Assembly (NCBI GenBank): GCA_023413275.1
Contig: JAEZPX010000067.1
Location: forward strand, 1 to 24,008
Source of the DNA: Bacillota bacterium
GTDB taxonomy: Bacteria; Bacillota; Clostridia; Lachnospirales; Anaerotignaceae
Length of the DNA stretch: 24,008 bases
Direction: 5' to 3'
Position numbers and translations under genes: made by a program
Shown here: one piece after another, positions 1-7,241 of the stretch
Layout of the letters: each line of letters opens with the position of its first letter
Position numbering within the stretch: position 1 is the first letter of the stretch
Notes under the pieces: generated by a model
The model's database searches: none
Seen by the model: the letters and a program-made list of their open reading frames with translations, nothing else
Told to the model about the DNA's origin: nothing

Positions 1-1261
1 ATACATTGGAGATTAGCATCCAGTTTTGTATAAAGGGACGCATAAGATTCCAGTATCCGACTCCGCTAAAACCATATTCTGTAACAGTACGCAATTTTGC
101 GTCAATACTTCTTGCATCTTCAAACCATACGACGTGGGCACTACCGTCTTCGCTGGTATAAAAGAAATATGGACTTTGTGCCACCTCATCAAAGAGAATC
201 TCTGCACGAATATCCATGGCCATTTGCACGGCTTCTTGATTTCCTAAGGTTACTGCTCTGCCTTCACCCATGGTAAAGGGGAGTGTCCAGTCATATCCAT
301 AGTTGGGGATTCCCATGATAATTTTTTCCGGAGGGATCTCCTGAATGGCATAATCTAAGACCTCTTTCACTTTATTTAATGGAGCCACAGCCATGGGTGG
401 CCCGTAGGCATAACCCCATTCGTAGGTCATCAGCAATACATAATTTGCAATTTCACCAATTCGTTTGTAATCATGGGCGGCATAAAGCAGTCCGGGTTGT
501 GTTGAGGATGTTTTTGGTGCAAGGGCAACAAAAACACGGAAACCCACTTCATTCATGGCTGTTTGCAATTCAGAAAGAAAGGTAATAAAGGCCTCTTTAT
601 CTGTTGGCAGAACAAACTCAAAATCTACATCTATGCCAAAATAGGATTTTTGCCCCATTACAACCATAAGATTATAGATAAGATTTGCCCTTGCCTCAGG
701 GTTATTTACCATTTCGGATATGAGCTTATTGCTGAATTTTCCGTTTTCATCTAGGGGTGTTAAGACTAATATGGGCGCTGCGCCAAAGGTCCTTGCGGCC
801 AAAATTAAGTTCATATCATCTGGAGGTATGAGTTCCCCGTCAGCATGAAAGCCATAGGAGAAAACAGAGAGAAACGACAAATAAGGAACAGTTTGTTTCA
901 ATAAAGTCTCATCAATGTAGGGATACGCATAACCATTTACCAGATATTCCTCTTGAGGGGGTTCCTTGAAAGAAATGATTATGGTTTGGCCCGGATAAAT
1001 TGTGTCTGTTATGGCAAGCTGTGGGTTGTTTTGTAACAACACGTTTGGCGAAACACCAAACCTTTGTGCAATGATAAATATACTATCTCCAGGCTGTACC
1101 TGATAGGTAACATCCGGTTCTAAAATCAGAAGGGCTTGCCCCAAAGTTAACAGGTTGGGATTGGTTATTCCGTTATTTTCCATAATCAGTCTTGCATTTA
1201 CGTTATATTGCTCTGCGATAGAATAAATTGTGTCACCGGCACTTACTACATGGATTGTCAT
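1..1261 (-). CDS. LysM-GH18 spore cortex-lytic type glycosidase (YaaH/SleL-like), 3' end cut by the window edge
   Basis: The reading frame is open from the ATG at 1261-1259 to the window edge (420 codons), with a strong GGAGGTGG ribosome binding site just upstream. Residues about 2-46 and 50-95 are two LysM repeats (each has an AGDT- or PGDS-type motif followed by IYSIA or IFIIA), which bind peptidoglycan. Residues about 105 onward are a GH18 fold. Its catalytic region reads GIDVDFEFV, with Glu215 the expected acid/base and Asp213 two residues before it. The last visible residues (GVGYWNLMRPF, then QNW) match the end of YaaH/SleL proteins, so probably only a few residues are missing. There is no signal peptide, as is usual for these forespore or spore-coat proteins, which act as N-acetylglucosaminidases on cortex fragments or peptidoglycan. 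The first Asp of the DxxDxDxE signature is Phe208 here, which is not unusual in this subfamily. The family call is confident; the spore role is inferred. Confidence 0.88.
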   Translation of the reverse strand, partial: MTIHVVSAGDTIYSIAEQYNVNARLIMENNGITNPNLLTLGQALLILEPDVTYQVQPGDSIFIIAQRFGVSPNVLLQNNPQLAITDTIYPGQTIIISFKEPPQEEYLVNGYAYPYIDETLLKQTVPYLSFLSVFSYGFHADGELIPPDDMNLILAARTFGAAPILVLTPLDENGKFSNKLISEMVNNPEARANLIYNLMVVMGQKSYFGIDVDFEFVLPTDKEAFITFLSELQTAMNEVGFRVFVALAPKTSSTQPGLLYAAHDYKRIGEIANYVLLMTYEWGYAYGPPMAVAPLNKVKEVLDYAIQEIPPEKIIMGIPNYGYDWTLPFTMGEGRAVTLGNQEAVQMAMDIRAEILFDEVAQSPYFFYTSEDGSAHVVWFEDARSIDAKLRTVTEYGFSGVGYWNLMRPFIQNWMLISNV

Positions 1262-1296
1262 TGGCCCACCTCCGCTAATAGTTTATGCTGGAATTC

Positions 1297-1330
1297 AAAA
1301 AAAAAGAACGCATCTGTGTAATGCGTTCTT
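1297..1330 (-). terminator. Rho-independent terminator of the thioredoxin-like lipoprotein gene
   Basis: A perfect 10-bp stem (AAGAACGCAT paired with ATGCGTTCTT, loop of 7) spans 1304-1330. On the minus strand it is followed by a run of T (1297-1305). It lies between the stop of the lipoprotein gene and the ribosome binding site of the LysM-GH18 gene, so these two minus-strand genes are probably separate transcription units, or linked only by read-through. Confidence 0.85.
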
Positions 1331-1350
1331 AAGGGGAGTTTGAGTCCTTT

Positions 1351-2394
1351 TTATTTTTGTGCTTTTGCTTTTTCCAATGCAGTTTCCGTGGTTTCCATAT
1401 AATAGTCTAAATCTTTTACACCTTCGATCTTTGTTTCCAAAGGGCGTCCTTTGTTGTCGATAAAGAAAGTAGTAGGTAATCCTTTTAGATTATCGATAAT
1501 CCATGATGCCATAGCCTGGTCAGGGATGATTGTGGTAAAAGTTACGCCAGCCTCTTCATAAGCCTGCTTCACGGTGGCCTCGGCTTTTTCACCAGGTAAA
1601 TCAATTACAACTTGAGCAAAATTAACATTTGGATATTTTTCCTTAAGTTGCTTATAAAAGGATTCTAAGGTGGCTAGCTCATTGATATCAGGATAGCAAT
1701 AAGATGCCCAAAAGTTCACGACAGTTAGGTCATAATCATAAAATACCGTACTGGTAATAGGATCACCTGTCAAAGTTGTTGACATAAAATTAAGGTATGC
1801 CTTACTATCCTCAATTTGGTTTTGCACTGAAGTTTCATCCGGTACAAAGGTTTCAATGGTTTTTTGCAGCATTGGCAATTCTGATTTTAGAGTTTCAAAA
1901 GTTTTGGTGGAGTCATTGGAGAATCTAGGGGTACTGCCAATATAGTCTGTAAGATAATAAAAGCGGAACTTCTCCTGCTTTGGCAATTCCTCACAGTTTT
2001 TAAATAGAGCCAGTTCTTCTTTTACACTTTGAGACTCTACATTTTCTTCTTTCACTACTAAAAGAGTGAAAACAGGAACCATCAGTTCATCCACAGGGAT
2101 TTCGGAATCAGGATTATTTAATTCTTCCATATTTTCATCAGGTGTAAAGTCATATTCAATTTTGGCGTAAATCTCTCCGTCAGGTTTTACAAAGGTAACA
2201 GGAATTAAATTTACGTTTTTGCGCTCAAGCCATTCTTTAGGAAGGCTATATGCCAAGCCGCATTGTTCAAAGCGGTAGTCTGTTTTCTTCTCTTCACTCC
2301 CATTTTCGGTGGGAGCAGATTCTTTTTTTCCACATCCGCCTAATATACCAATGGATAAGATAAGCGTCAGGAAAAGTGCTAGTTTTTTTCTCAT
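1351..2394 (-). CDS. Thioredoxin-fold (TlpA/ResA-like) lipoprotein with a CxxD instead of CxxC motif
   Basis: The protein has 347 residues. Residues 1-21 are a lipoprotein signal: Lys-rich start, hydrophobic core, and lipobox LGGC with Cys21 as the lipidated residue, so it should sit on the outer face of the membrane. Residues about 35-195 form a domain I do not recognise. It contains YSLPKEW and a long stretch of alternating strands, perhaps similar to surface-lipoprotein substrate domains. Residues about 205-340 are a TlpA/ResA-type thioredoxin fold: VVNFWASYC, then a helix, then LPTTFFIDNKG with the expected cis-Pro. The active site reads C-Y-P-D, with Cys233 present and Asp236 where the second cysteine should be, so ordinary dithiol reductase chemistry is not expected. 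The start is supported by AGGAGG 8 bases upstream. There is no ccdA or methionine sulfoxide reductase next to it. The fold is confident; the function is unknown. Confidence 0.85.
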   Translation of the reverse strand: MRKKLALFLTLILSIGILGGCGKKESAPTENGSEEKKTDYRFEQCGLAYSLPKEWLERKNVNLIPVTFVKPDGEIYAKIEYDFTPDENMEELNNPDSEIPVDELMVPVFTLLVVKEENVESQSVKEELALFKNCEELPKQEKFRFYYLTDYIGSTPRFSNDSTKTFETLKSELPMLQKTIETFVPDETSVQNQIEDSKAYLNFMSTTLTGDPITSTVFYDYDLTVVNFWASYCYPDINELATLESFYKQLKEKYPNVNFAQVVIDLPGEKAEATVKQAYEEAGVTFTTIIPDQAMASWIIDNLKGLPTTFFIDNKGRPLETKIEGVKDLDYYMETTETALEKAKAQK

Positions 2395-2495
2395 TTTGAT
2401 TCCTCCTAAAAGATATAAAATAAAACGAATCTAGTTTTATTTCTATTGTGTTTTGTTTGAACCAGCTAAAAGGAAAAGCCGATTTTATATAAGTC

Positions 2496-2587
2496 AGGCA
2501 TTTGATACGTAATTTCCATCCTATTTCATAAGGCTGTCCGTTATTTATAAAAATTAAACGGTGACGGTCAGAATTCGTTAAATGCCT
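2496..2587. other. Imperfect palindrome of about 92 nt, possible structured RNA or hairpin element
   Basis: The outer arms AGGCATTT (2496-2503) and AAATGCCT (2580-2587) are perfectly complementary. Continuing inward, ACG pairs with CGT and AATT with AATT, with only small internal loops. Further in, CTG-T-CCG (about 2534-2540) faces CGG-T-CAG (about 2565-2571) with one T-T mismatch. This gives about 21 pairs around a central AT-rich loop. It has no U-tract on either side, so it is not a terminator. The direction of transcription, if any, is unknown. Confidence 0.45.
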
Positions 2588-2958
2588 ACGTTAAACATGC
2601 CACACCATTATACTGAAAAACTGTTTCAGCCGCAATGGAAAAAACGACAGAAAAGAACAATGGACTTTATTTTTTAATTACATTTTAATCATATGACAAT
2701 ATGCTTTTAACTGCATAAAGGTATACTTTTCACGTATGAAAGTGGGAAAGTGAAACAAAGCTTAACGATGGTGATTATGCTAATTGACATAAGATCTTAA
2801 AGATAGATGGAAAGGGCATTTTTATATTCAAAATGAAAATAAAAAGGGATAATCTATTTGTTTTAAACAGAAAATAGAATGGCTTGACTGGTTTTGATGG
2901 AATAAAGCGTTATAATAAATAGAGTTCCAAAAAGAAAACAACTTTTATTTACATTATT

Positions 2959-2988
2959 TTACTTATTTTTTGTATTTTATGGTATAAT
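2959..2988 (+). promoter_or_regulatory. Probable promoter of the response regulator-histidine kinase operon
   Basis: A perfect -10 hexamer TATAAT lies at 2983-2988. The -35 is weak (TTTACT or TTACTT near 2959-2965, spacing 18-19). The pentamer TTTAC occurs twice, 10 bp apart (2948-2952 and 2958-2962), just over the -35. This could be a half-site pair for the regulator itself, but the region is too AT-rich to be sure. Confidence 0.5.
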
Positions 2989-3019
2989 ATACCAAAATTA
3001 TGTAAAGGAGAACAGAATC

Positions 3020-3703
3020 ATGATGCAAAAGAAGATTCTATTAATTGAAGATGAGGTTAAACTAGCACGTTTTGTTGAGCTAGAGTTAAGATATGAGGGT
3101 TATGAAGTAACGGTATGTCACGATGGCCGAGAGGGGATATCTTTGATTAGCGAAGGGAATTTTGATATGATTCTTTTGGATCTTATGCTTCCCGGGCTGA
3201 CGGGAATAGAAATCTGCCGCAGAGTGCGCAAGAATTCCAATGTACCCATTATTATGCTTACTGCTAAGGATGAAGTGATTGATAAGGTTGCCGGGCTGGA
3301 TAGCGGGGCTGACGATTATTTGACAAAGCCTTTTGCCATTGAGGAGCTGTTGGCAAGAATGCGTGTTGCCTTTAAGCACTGCGAAGATAAAATGTCAAAA
3401 AAAGTTCTTTTGCAGGTGCAGGATTTAGAAATTGATACAGAGAAGCGATTGGTCACCGTAGGGGGAGAAGTGGTTGAGTTGACCAAGAAGGAATATGAAC
3501 TTCTTTTGTATTTGGTGCAAAATAAAAATATTGTTTTAACCAGAGAACAAATTTTAAATGAAGTATGGGGCTACAGCTATATAGGTGAAACAAATGTAGT
3601 GGATGTTTACGTACGCTATTTGAGAGCAAAAATAGATGAAGCTTTTCAGAAAAAGTTTATTCATACCATACGAGGGGTAGGGTATTATGTCAAGGAAGAA
3701 TAA
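3020..3703 (+). CDS. OmpR/PhoB-family response regulator
   Basis: The protein has 227 residues and two domains. Residues 4-118 are a receiver domain: acidic pocket Glu10-Asp11, phospho-acceptor Asp54 in LLDLMLPG, conserved Thr81 and Lys103 in the TKPF motif. Residues about 128-225 are a winged-helix DNA-binding domain of OmpR type (LTKKEYELL, then LTREQILNEVWG and the terminal RGVGYYV wing). Two adjacent ATG codons could start the protein, with AAAGGAG 9 bases upstream. Its 3' end overlaps the histidine kinase start by 17 bp, so the two are translationally coupled partners. Regulators of this type bind direct repeats with a period of 10-11 bp; such a repeat is found downstream at 5243-5264. 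The family resembles envelope-stress or antibiotic-response pairs, but the input cannot be named from sequence. Confidence 0.96.
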   Translation: MMQKKILLIEDEVKLARFVELELRYEGYEVTVCHDGREGISLISEGNFDMILLDLMLPGLTGIEICRRVRKNSNVPIIMLTAKDEVIDKVAGLDSGADDYLTKPFAIEELLARMRVAFKHCEDKMSKKVLLQVQDLEIDTEKRLVTVGGEVVELTKKEYELLLYLVQNKNIVLTREQILNEVWGYSYIGETNVVDVYVRYLRAKIDEAFQKKFIHTIRGVGYYVKEE

Positions 3704-5246
3704 GCAATCCTTTTTTTGGGGCATACGCCATATGGCTATTGCCAGAAAAATTACGTTCCTCTATAGTGGGATTTTTACCTTTTCTATTTTAGTTATAAGT
3801 TGTTTTATGACCATAAATATTCCTGGAATACAGCAACATATTATCAGGAGAGAGCTTACCCTAACGATTTCCAATATTGATGCTTATCTTCAACAGGGAA
3901 AAAGCTTGAATAATGATGCTCTTCGGGATTTATTGGACAATAAATATGTTGAGGTGAATGTTTACTCCCAACATCAGAATATGTATTATTTTAGTCATTT
4001 TGGTGAAGAACCCTTGTTGATACAATTGAGAGAGTCTAATTTTTACTCTTCTGAAGGAATTATGACAAACAAGGAGGACTTAATGGGACATGGGCAGCAG
4101 GCTTTGGCTCCGGATGGATTCAAAATCAGCGCTCAAAAAGAAAAAATAGAAAATTGCACAGAGTATATTTTAGAAAATAATAATAGACAGCAAATTATGC
4201 TGATTTCTACTGTTATTCCAGCACAGGGCGGACAGTATCGTGTGGAGGCCTATAAGCTGATTGGAATTAATTCAAACTTTATTCGTGGCTTTATAGCCAA
4301 GCTGACAACAGTAAACATTATTGGTATACTATGTGCATTATTGATTGGTTGGTATATCAGTCAGCGTATGCTGCGCCCTGTAGAGGCAATTCGTGCGGCG
4401 GCGGAGCGTATAACCATTGAGGACTTGAGTCAACGTATTGATACAGATGGGCCTGATGATGAGATGAAAGAGTTAACAGTAACTTTTAATTCTATGATTG
4501 ATCGCTTGGAAAGCTCTTTTCAGCGGCAAAATCAATTTATTTCAGATGCATCTCATGAATTAAGAACACCGATTTCTGTTATTCAGGGATATGCAAACCT
4601 GATTAATCGTTGGGGAAAAAGTGATCCTGTTATTTTGCAAGAAGCAATAGACTCCATTTTAAGTGAGACGGAGCATATGAGTGCATTGATACGAAAGCTC
4701 CTTTTTTTGGCAAAGGGTGACCAGAACCGAATGCTTGTCCAAAAAAAGCTGATAAATTTAAATGAAATTGCAGGAGAAGTTGTGAAAGAGCTCGAGGTTC
4801 TGGAAGTAAACCGAAAAATTGTTTTTGAGGAAAAGGACAAGGTGGAAATTTGGGGTGACCCTGATTTAATAAAGCAACTACTATGGATTCATGCTGAGAA
4901 TGCTTTAAAATATACGAAGGATGGAGACTCGATTACCCTTAGAGTTTGGAAGGATAAAAAAGATGCATTTGTTTCTGTTGGAGATAATGGAGCAGGTATC
5001 TCAAAGGAGCATTTGTCTAAAATATTCGACCGCTTTTATCGTGTGGATCAATCCAGAAACAAGGGGATTTCCGGTACGGGGTTAGGGCTTTCCATTGCTA
5101 AATGGATCGCTGACAGTCATTTTGGCCATATATTGGTTGAAAGTACGGAGGGAGAAGGGACAACCTTCACCAATGTCTTTGCGTTAAGTGGAAAGATGAA
5201 GAAGGATGAAATAAAAAAAGAAGGCGACGAGAGCCGTAAGTTTTAA
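3687..5246 (+). CDS. Membrane sensor histidine kinase, partner of the upstream response regulator
   Basis: The protein has 519 residues. Transmembrane segment 1 is at about 22-43, followed by an extracytoplasmic sensor region of about 160 residues, then transmembrane segment 2 at about 207-227. A HAMP linker follows (RMLRPVEAI to about 280). The HisKA domain carries the phospho-acceptor His290 in SDASHELRTP. The ATPase domain has an N-box (HAENALKY), G1 (DNGAGIS), F-box (FDRFYRVD) and G2 (GTGLGLSIA). All catalytic motifs are intact. The start ATG lies inside the end of the regulator gene behind a GAGGGG-type binding site. The tail after the ATPase domain is short, charged and rich in Lys and Glu. 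No terminator is seen behind the gene, so read-through into the lipoprotein gene is possible. The ligand is not predictable. Confidence 0.95.
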   Translation: MSRKNKQSFFWGIRHMAIARKITFLYSGIFTFSILVISCFMTINIPGIQQHIIRRELTLTISNIDAYLQQGKSLNNDALRDLLDNKYVEVNVYSQHQNMYYFSHFGEEPLLIQLRESNFYSSEGIMTNKEDLMGHGQQALAPDGFKISAQKEKIENCTEYILENNNRQQIMLISTVIPAQGGQYRVEAYKLIGINSNFIRGFIAKLTTVNIIGILCALLIGWYISQRMLRPVEAIRAAAERITIEDLSQRIDTDGPDDEMKELTVTFNSMIDRLESSFQRQNQFISDASHELRTPISVIQGYANLINRWGKSDPVILQEAIDSILSETEHMSALIRKLLFLAKGDQNRMLVQKKLINLNEIAGEVVKELEVLEVNRKIVFEEKDKVEIWGDPDLIKQLLWIHAENALKYTKDGDSITLRVWKDKKDAFVSVGDNGAGISKEHLSKIFDRFYRVDQSRNKGISGTGLGLSIAKWIADSHFGHILVESTEGEGTTFTNVFALSGKMKKDEIKKEGDESRKF

Positions 5247-5264
5247 GTTTTCCTTAAGGTTTCC
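5243..5264 (+). repeat. Tandem 11-bp direct repeat, candidate response-regulator operator
   Basis: TTAAGTTTTCC (5243-5253) is followed directly by TTAAGGTTTCC (5254-5264), matching at 10 of 11 positions with a period of one helical turn. The repeat overlaps the kinase stop codon and ends 8 bp before the -35 of the promoter at 5273-5301. OmpR/PhoB-type regulators typically bind such tandem half-sites just upstream of -35. Binding by the regulator encoded at 3020-3703 is inference. Confidence 0.5.
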
Positions 5265-5272
5265 CCGTTTAT

Positions 5273-5301
5273 TTGATTCAGGGAATAAAAGGGAGTATAC
5301 T
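5273..5301 (+). promoter_or_regulatory. Promoter upstream of the COG-unassigned lipoprotein gene (distal)
   Basis: TTGATT (5273-5278), a 17-bp spacer, then TATACT (5296-5301). The predicted start near 5308 would give a leader of about 230 nt before the gene at 5537. It sits immediately downstream of the 11-bp tandem repeat. Confidence 0.6.
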
Positions 5302-5495
5302 TATAGAGATACATGTGTGTTTATGGTTGTATGCAAAGTGAATTCTGCGGAAAGAACGTATAGAGGCTTTTTGTATAATCCCGATTAAAGTTGGCAACCG
5401 GAAAATGAATGGTTTCTAGCTTTTGACTCTAACTTATCTGAAACTACCTCTCTTTCTTTTCAATTGAATTGATTTGTAAAATTCCAAGACCCATA

Positions 5496-5504
5496 TGTGA
5501 TAAT
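5496..5504 (+). promoter_or_regulatory. Possible second, proximal promoter of the lipoprotein gene
   Basis: An extended -10 (TG-T-GATAAT) at 5496-5504 with only a weak -35 (TTGTAA, 19 bp upstream). It would give a short leader ahead of the ribosome binding site AAGGGGG at about 5522-5528. Confidence 0.35.
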
Positions 5505-5536
5505 TATTTCTATATTATTTTAAGGGGGAAATACGT

Positions 5537-7072
5537 ATGAGAAAAAAACTAGCGGCACTTATGTGCGCCGTAATGTGCATTGCGTCTTTCACAGGCTGTT
5601 CCAGCGCAGAGCTGGGATATCTTCAGATGAGTGCAGACATGTTAACCAAAATGGATGTTTGTGAGGCATCTGGTAAAGTGAATGTGGAATTAGATGCAGA
5701 TGCAATGAAAGAGTATGTTGCAGATTTGGCGAAAGCTTCCGGCTCTAGCGACGAAGATTTAAAAGATGCTATGCAGGGCTTAGATGCATTGAAAGGCAAA
5801 AAGTCTGCAGCAATTGATTACACATTGAAAATGGATATGAAAACGTTTGCTTATTATGTAGATATGGATGTTACCTATGATGGAAAGAAATATGACATGG
5901 GTGACATGTATTACGCAATGACAGACGGTGTATATGTTTCCGGTAAAACCGTTTGGGGCATGTATGAATTGACAAAGGACTTAGCAGGTAAGGAAAAAGA
6001 AAGCTATCTGCAGGATGAAAACTATGCAAAAGAATTAAAAACAATTTTAGATGGTAGCAAATACATCAAAATTGTGTCAATGAAAGAATTAGGAATGACT
6101 GATGAGCAAATTAGCAAGATGGTTCCTAAAGATGGATACAGCAAATTGTACGCTTCTGTAATGGACTTCTACAAAAATGCTTTCTCCGGCTTCTCAACTA
6201 ATATGGTAAGTGAAGTTTCCGGAGGTTACAAAGTGAAAGCAGATGGTAAAGCAGTTGCCGACTTGTTTGTTAACTTGTTAGACTATGTTGGCAATAACCC
6301 TGATACTGTTTTGAGTGCAACAACAACATACATGATGGATGTTATGAAGGCTATGAACTCTTCCGAAGAGGAAATGGCTGCATTTAAAGCAGGAATGGAG
6401 GAAGCAAAGAAGAATACAGCTTCTATTAAGGCTACTACAGACTCCATTAAGGTAATGGTACAACAGGCTATTGCAAAACCTGAAGTTTCCAAAGCTTTGA
6501 ATAGTTTTGCTTATGAAGCAACTGTAACAAAATCCGGTGCTGGTTTCCATTCAACAGAGGCATTTGGCATTACAAATGGCAACAAGAGCGTATTGAAGGT
6601 AACAGGTACTGGCGACGTAAAGGCTGGCAGCGGCAAGGTAGTTATGCCTACAGGTAGTGTTAGCAAGGCTGATTTTGAAGCAAAAATGACTGCTTTGGAT
6701 GAAAAATATAATCCTATTACTGCTGTAACTGCTCTTTGGGGCGGCGGAGATTCCCAAGCAATGTTGACAAAAGTAAGAAAAGATGATTCTTTCTTCTCTG
6801 CTGGTAACATAGATTTGGCAGAGCTTGTTGAGGCTGATGGTCGTGTATATTTGCCTTTGCGCGTGATTTGTGAAGCAATGGGTGAGAAAGTAGAATGGAA
6901 TAACGCTGAGAAAAAAGCATATATCGTTCGTGAAGACGGAAAAACAGCCATGGAAGGTCTCGTACAGGATGGAACATCTTTCATTAGCGTGCGTGATTTT
7001 GAGAAATTAGGCTATGGTGTTGAATTTAAAAAAGTTGATAGTTTGAAGCAGGTAACAGTTAGTAAAAAGTAA
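5537..7072 (+). CDS. Large lipoprotein with C-terminal copper-amine-oxidase-like (stalk) domain
   Basis: The protein has 511 residues. Residues 1-21 form a lipoprotein signal with lipobox FTGC (Cys21), so the mature protein is membrane-anchored outside the cell. Residues about 30-400 are a Lys/Asp/Met-rich region without a motif I can name; it resembles the long beta-type domains of surface lipoproteins. Residues about 425-511 match the copper amine oxidase N-terminal-like domain found in many clostridial wall proteins (VYLPLRVICEAMGEKVEWNN, then FISVRDFEKLGYGVEF). Despite its name, that domain is structural or wall-associated and carries no amine oxidase active site. The ribosome binding site is AAGGGGG. 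The gene follows the two-component operon and ends in a strong terminator. The upstream tandem repeat makes it the best candidate target of that system. Its exact role is unknown. Confidence 0.85.
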   Translation: MRKKLAALMCAVMCIASFTGCSSAELGYLQMSADMLTKMDVCEASGKVNVELDADAMKEYVADLAKASGSSDEDLKDAMQGLDALKGKKSAAIDYTLKMDMKTFAYYVDMDVTYDGKKYDMGDMYYAMTDGVYVSGKTVWGMYELTKDLAGKEKESYLQDENYAKELKTILDGSKYIKIVSMKELGMTDEQISKMVPKDGYSKLYASVMDFYKNAFSGFSTNMVSEVSGGYKVKADGKAVADLFVNLLDYVGNNPDTVLSATTTYMMDVMKAMNSSEEEMAAFKAGMEEAKKNTASIKATTDSIKVMVQQAIAKPEVSKALNSFAYEATVTKSGAGFHSTEAFGITNGNKSVLKVTGTGDVKAGSGKVVMPTGSVSKADFEAKMTALDEKYNPITAVTALWGGGDSQAMLTKVRKDDSFFSAGNIDLAELVEADGRVYLPLRVICEAMGEKVEWNNAEKKAYIVREDGKTAMEGLVQDGTSFISVRDFEKLGYGVEFKKVDSLKQVTVSKK

Positions 7073-7079
7073 AAAAGAA

Positions 7080-7111
7080 AAGGGCAGTGTCAAAAGACAC
7101 TGCTCTTTTTT
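7080..7111. terminator. Strong, probably bidirectional Rho-independent terminator
   Basis: GGGCAGTGTC pairs with GACACTGCTC around an AAAA loop (7082-7105, one G-U pair), followed by TTTTTT on the plus strand. On the minus strand it is followed by a T-rich tract, so it could also stop the PHP gene transcript, although that gene ends 130 bp away. Confidence 0.9.
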
Positions 7112-7241
7112 GTGGGTAATAATATTTTTAACTTAAATAGTTTTGCCACATTAATAACTAAATACCTAAAAACATATTTGCGCCTATAGATGAATTACAT
7201 TACTTCATATATCGAAGGACACTTGACTTAAGGCAATGGAG

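Larger units (their letters stand above)
2395..3019. other. Gene-free intergenic region between divergent genes
   Basis: These 625 bases separate the minus-strand lipoprotein gene from the plus-strand response regulator gene. No credible coding frame, tRNA or known RNA family was seen. It holds a roughly 92-nt imperfect palindrome at 2496-2587 and the response-regulator promoter near 2959-2988; the rest is very AT-rich. Isolated promoter-like hexamers (TTGACA at 2784, TTGACT at 2884, TATAAT at 2911) do not form pairs with normal spacing. Confidence 0.7.

Noticed and set aside
2784..2916. Promoter hexamers TTGACA (2784), TTGACT (2884) and TATAAT (2911)
   Set aside because: TTGACA has no -10 at 16-18 bp, and TTGACT to TATAAT is 21 bp apart, too far for a normal promoter.
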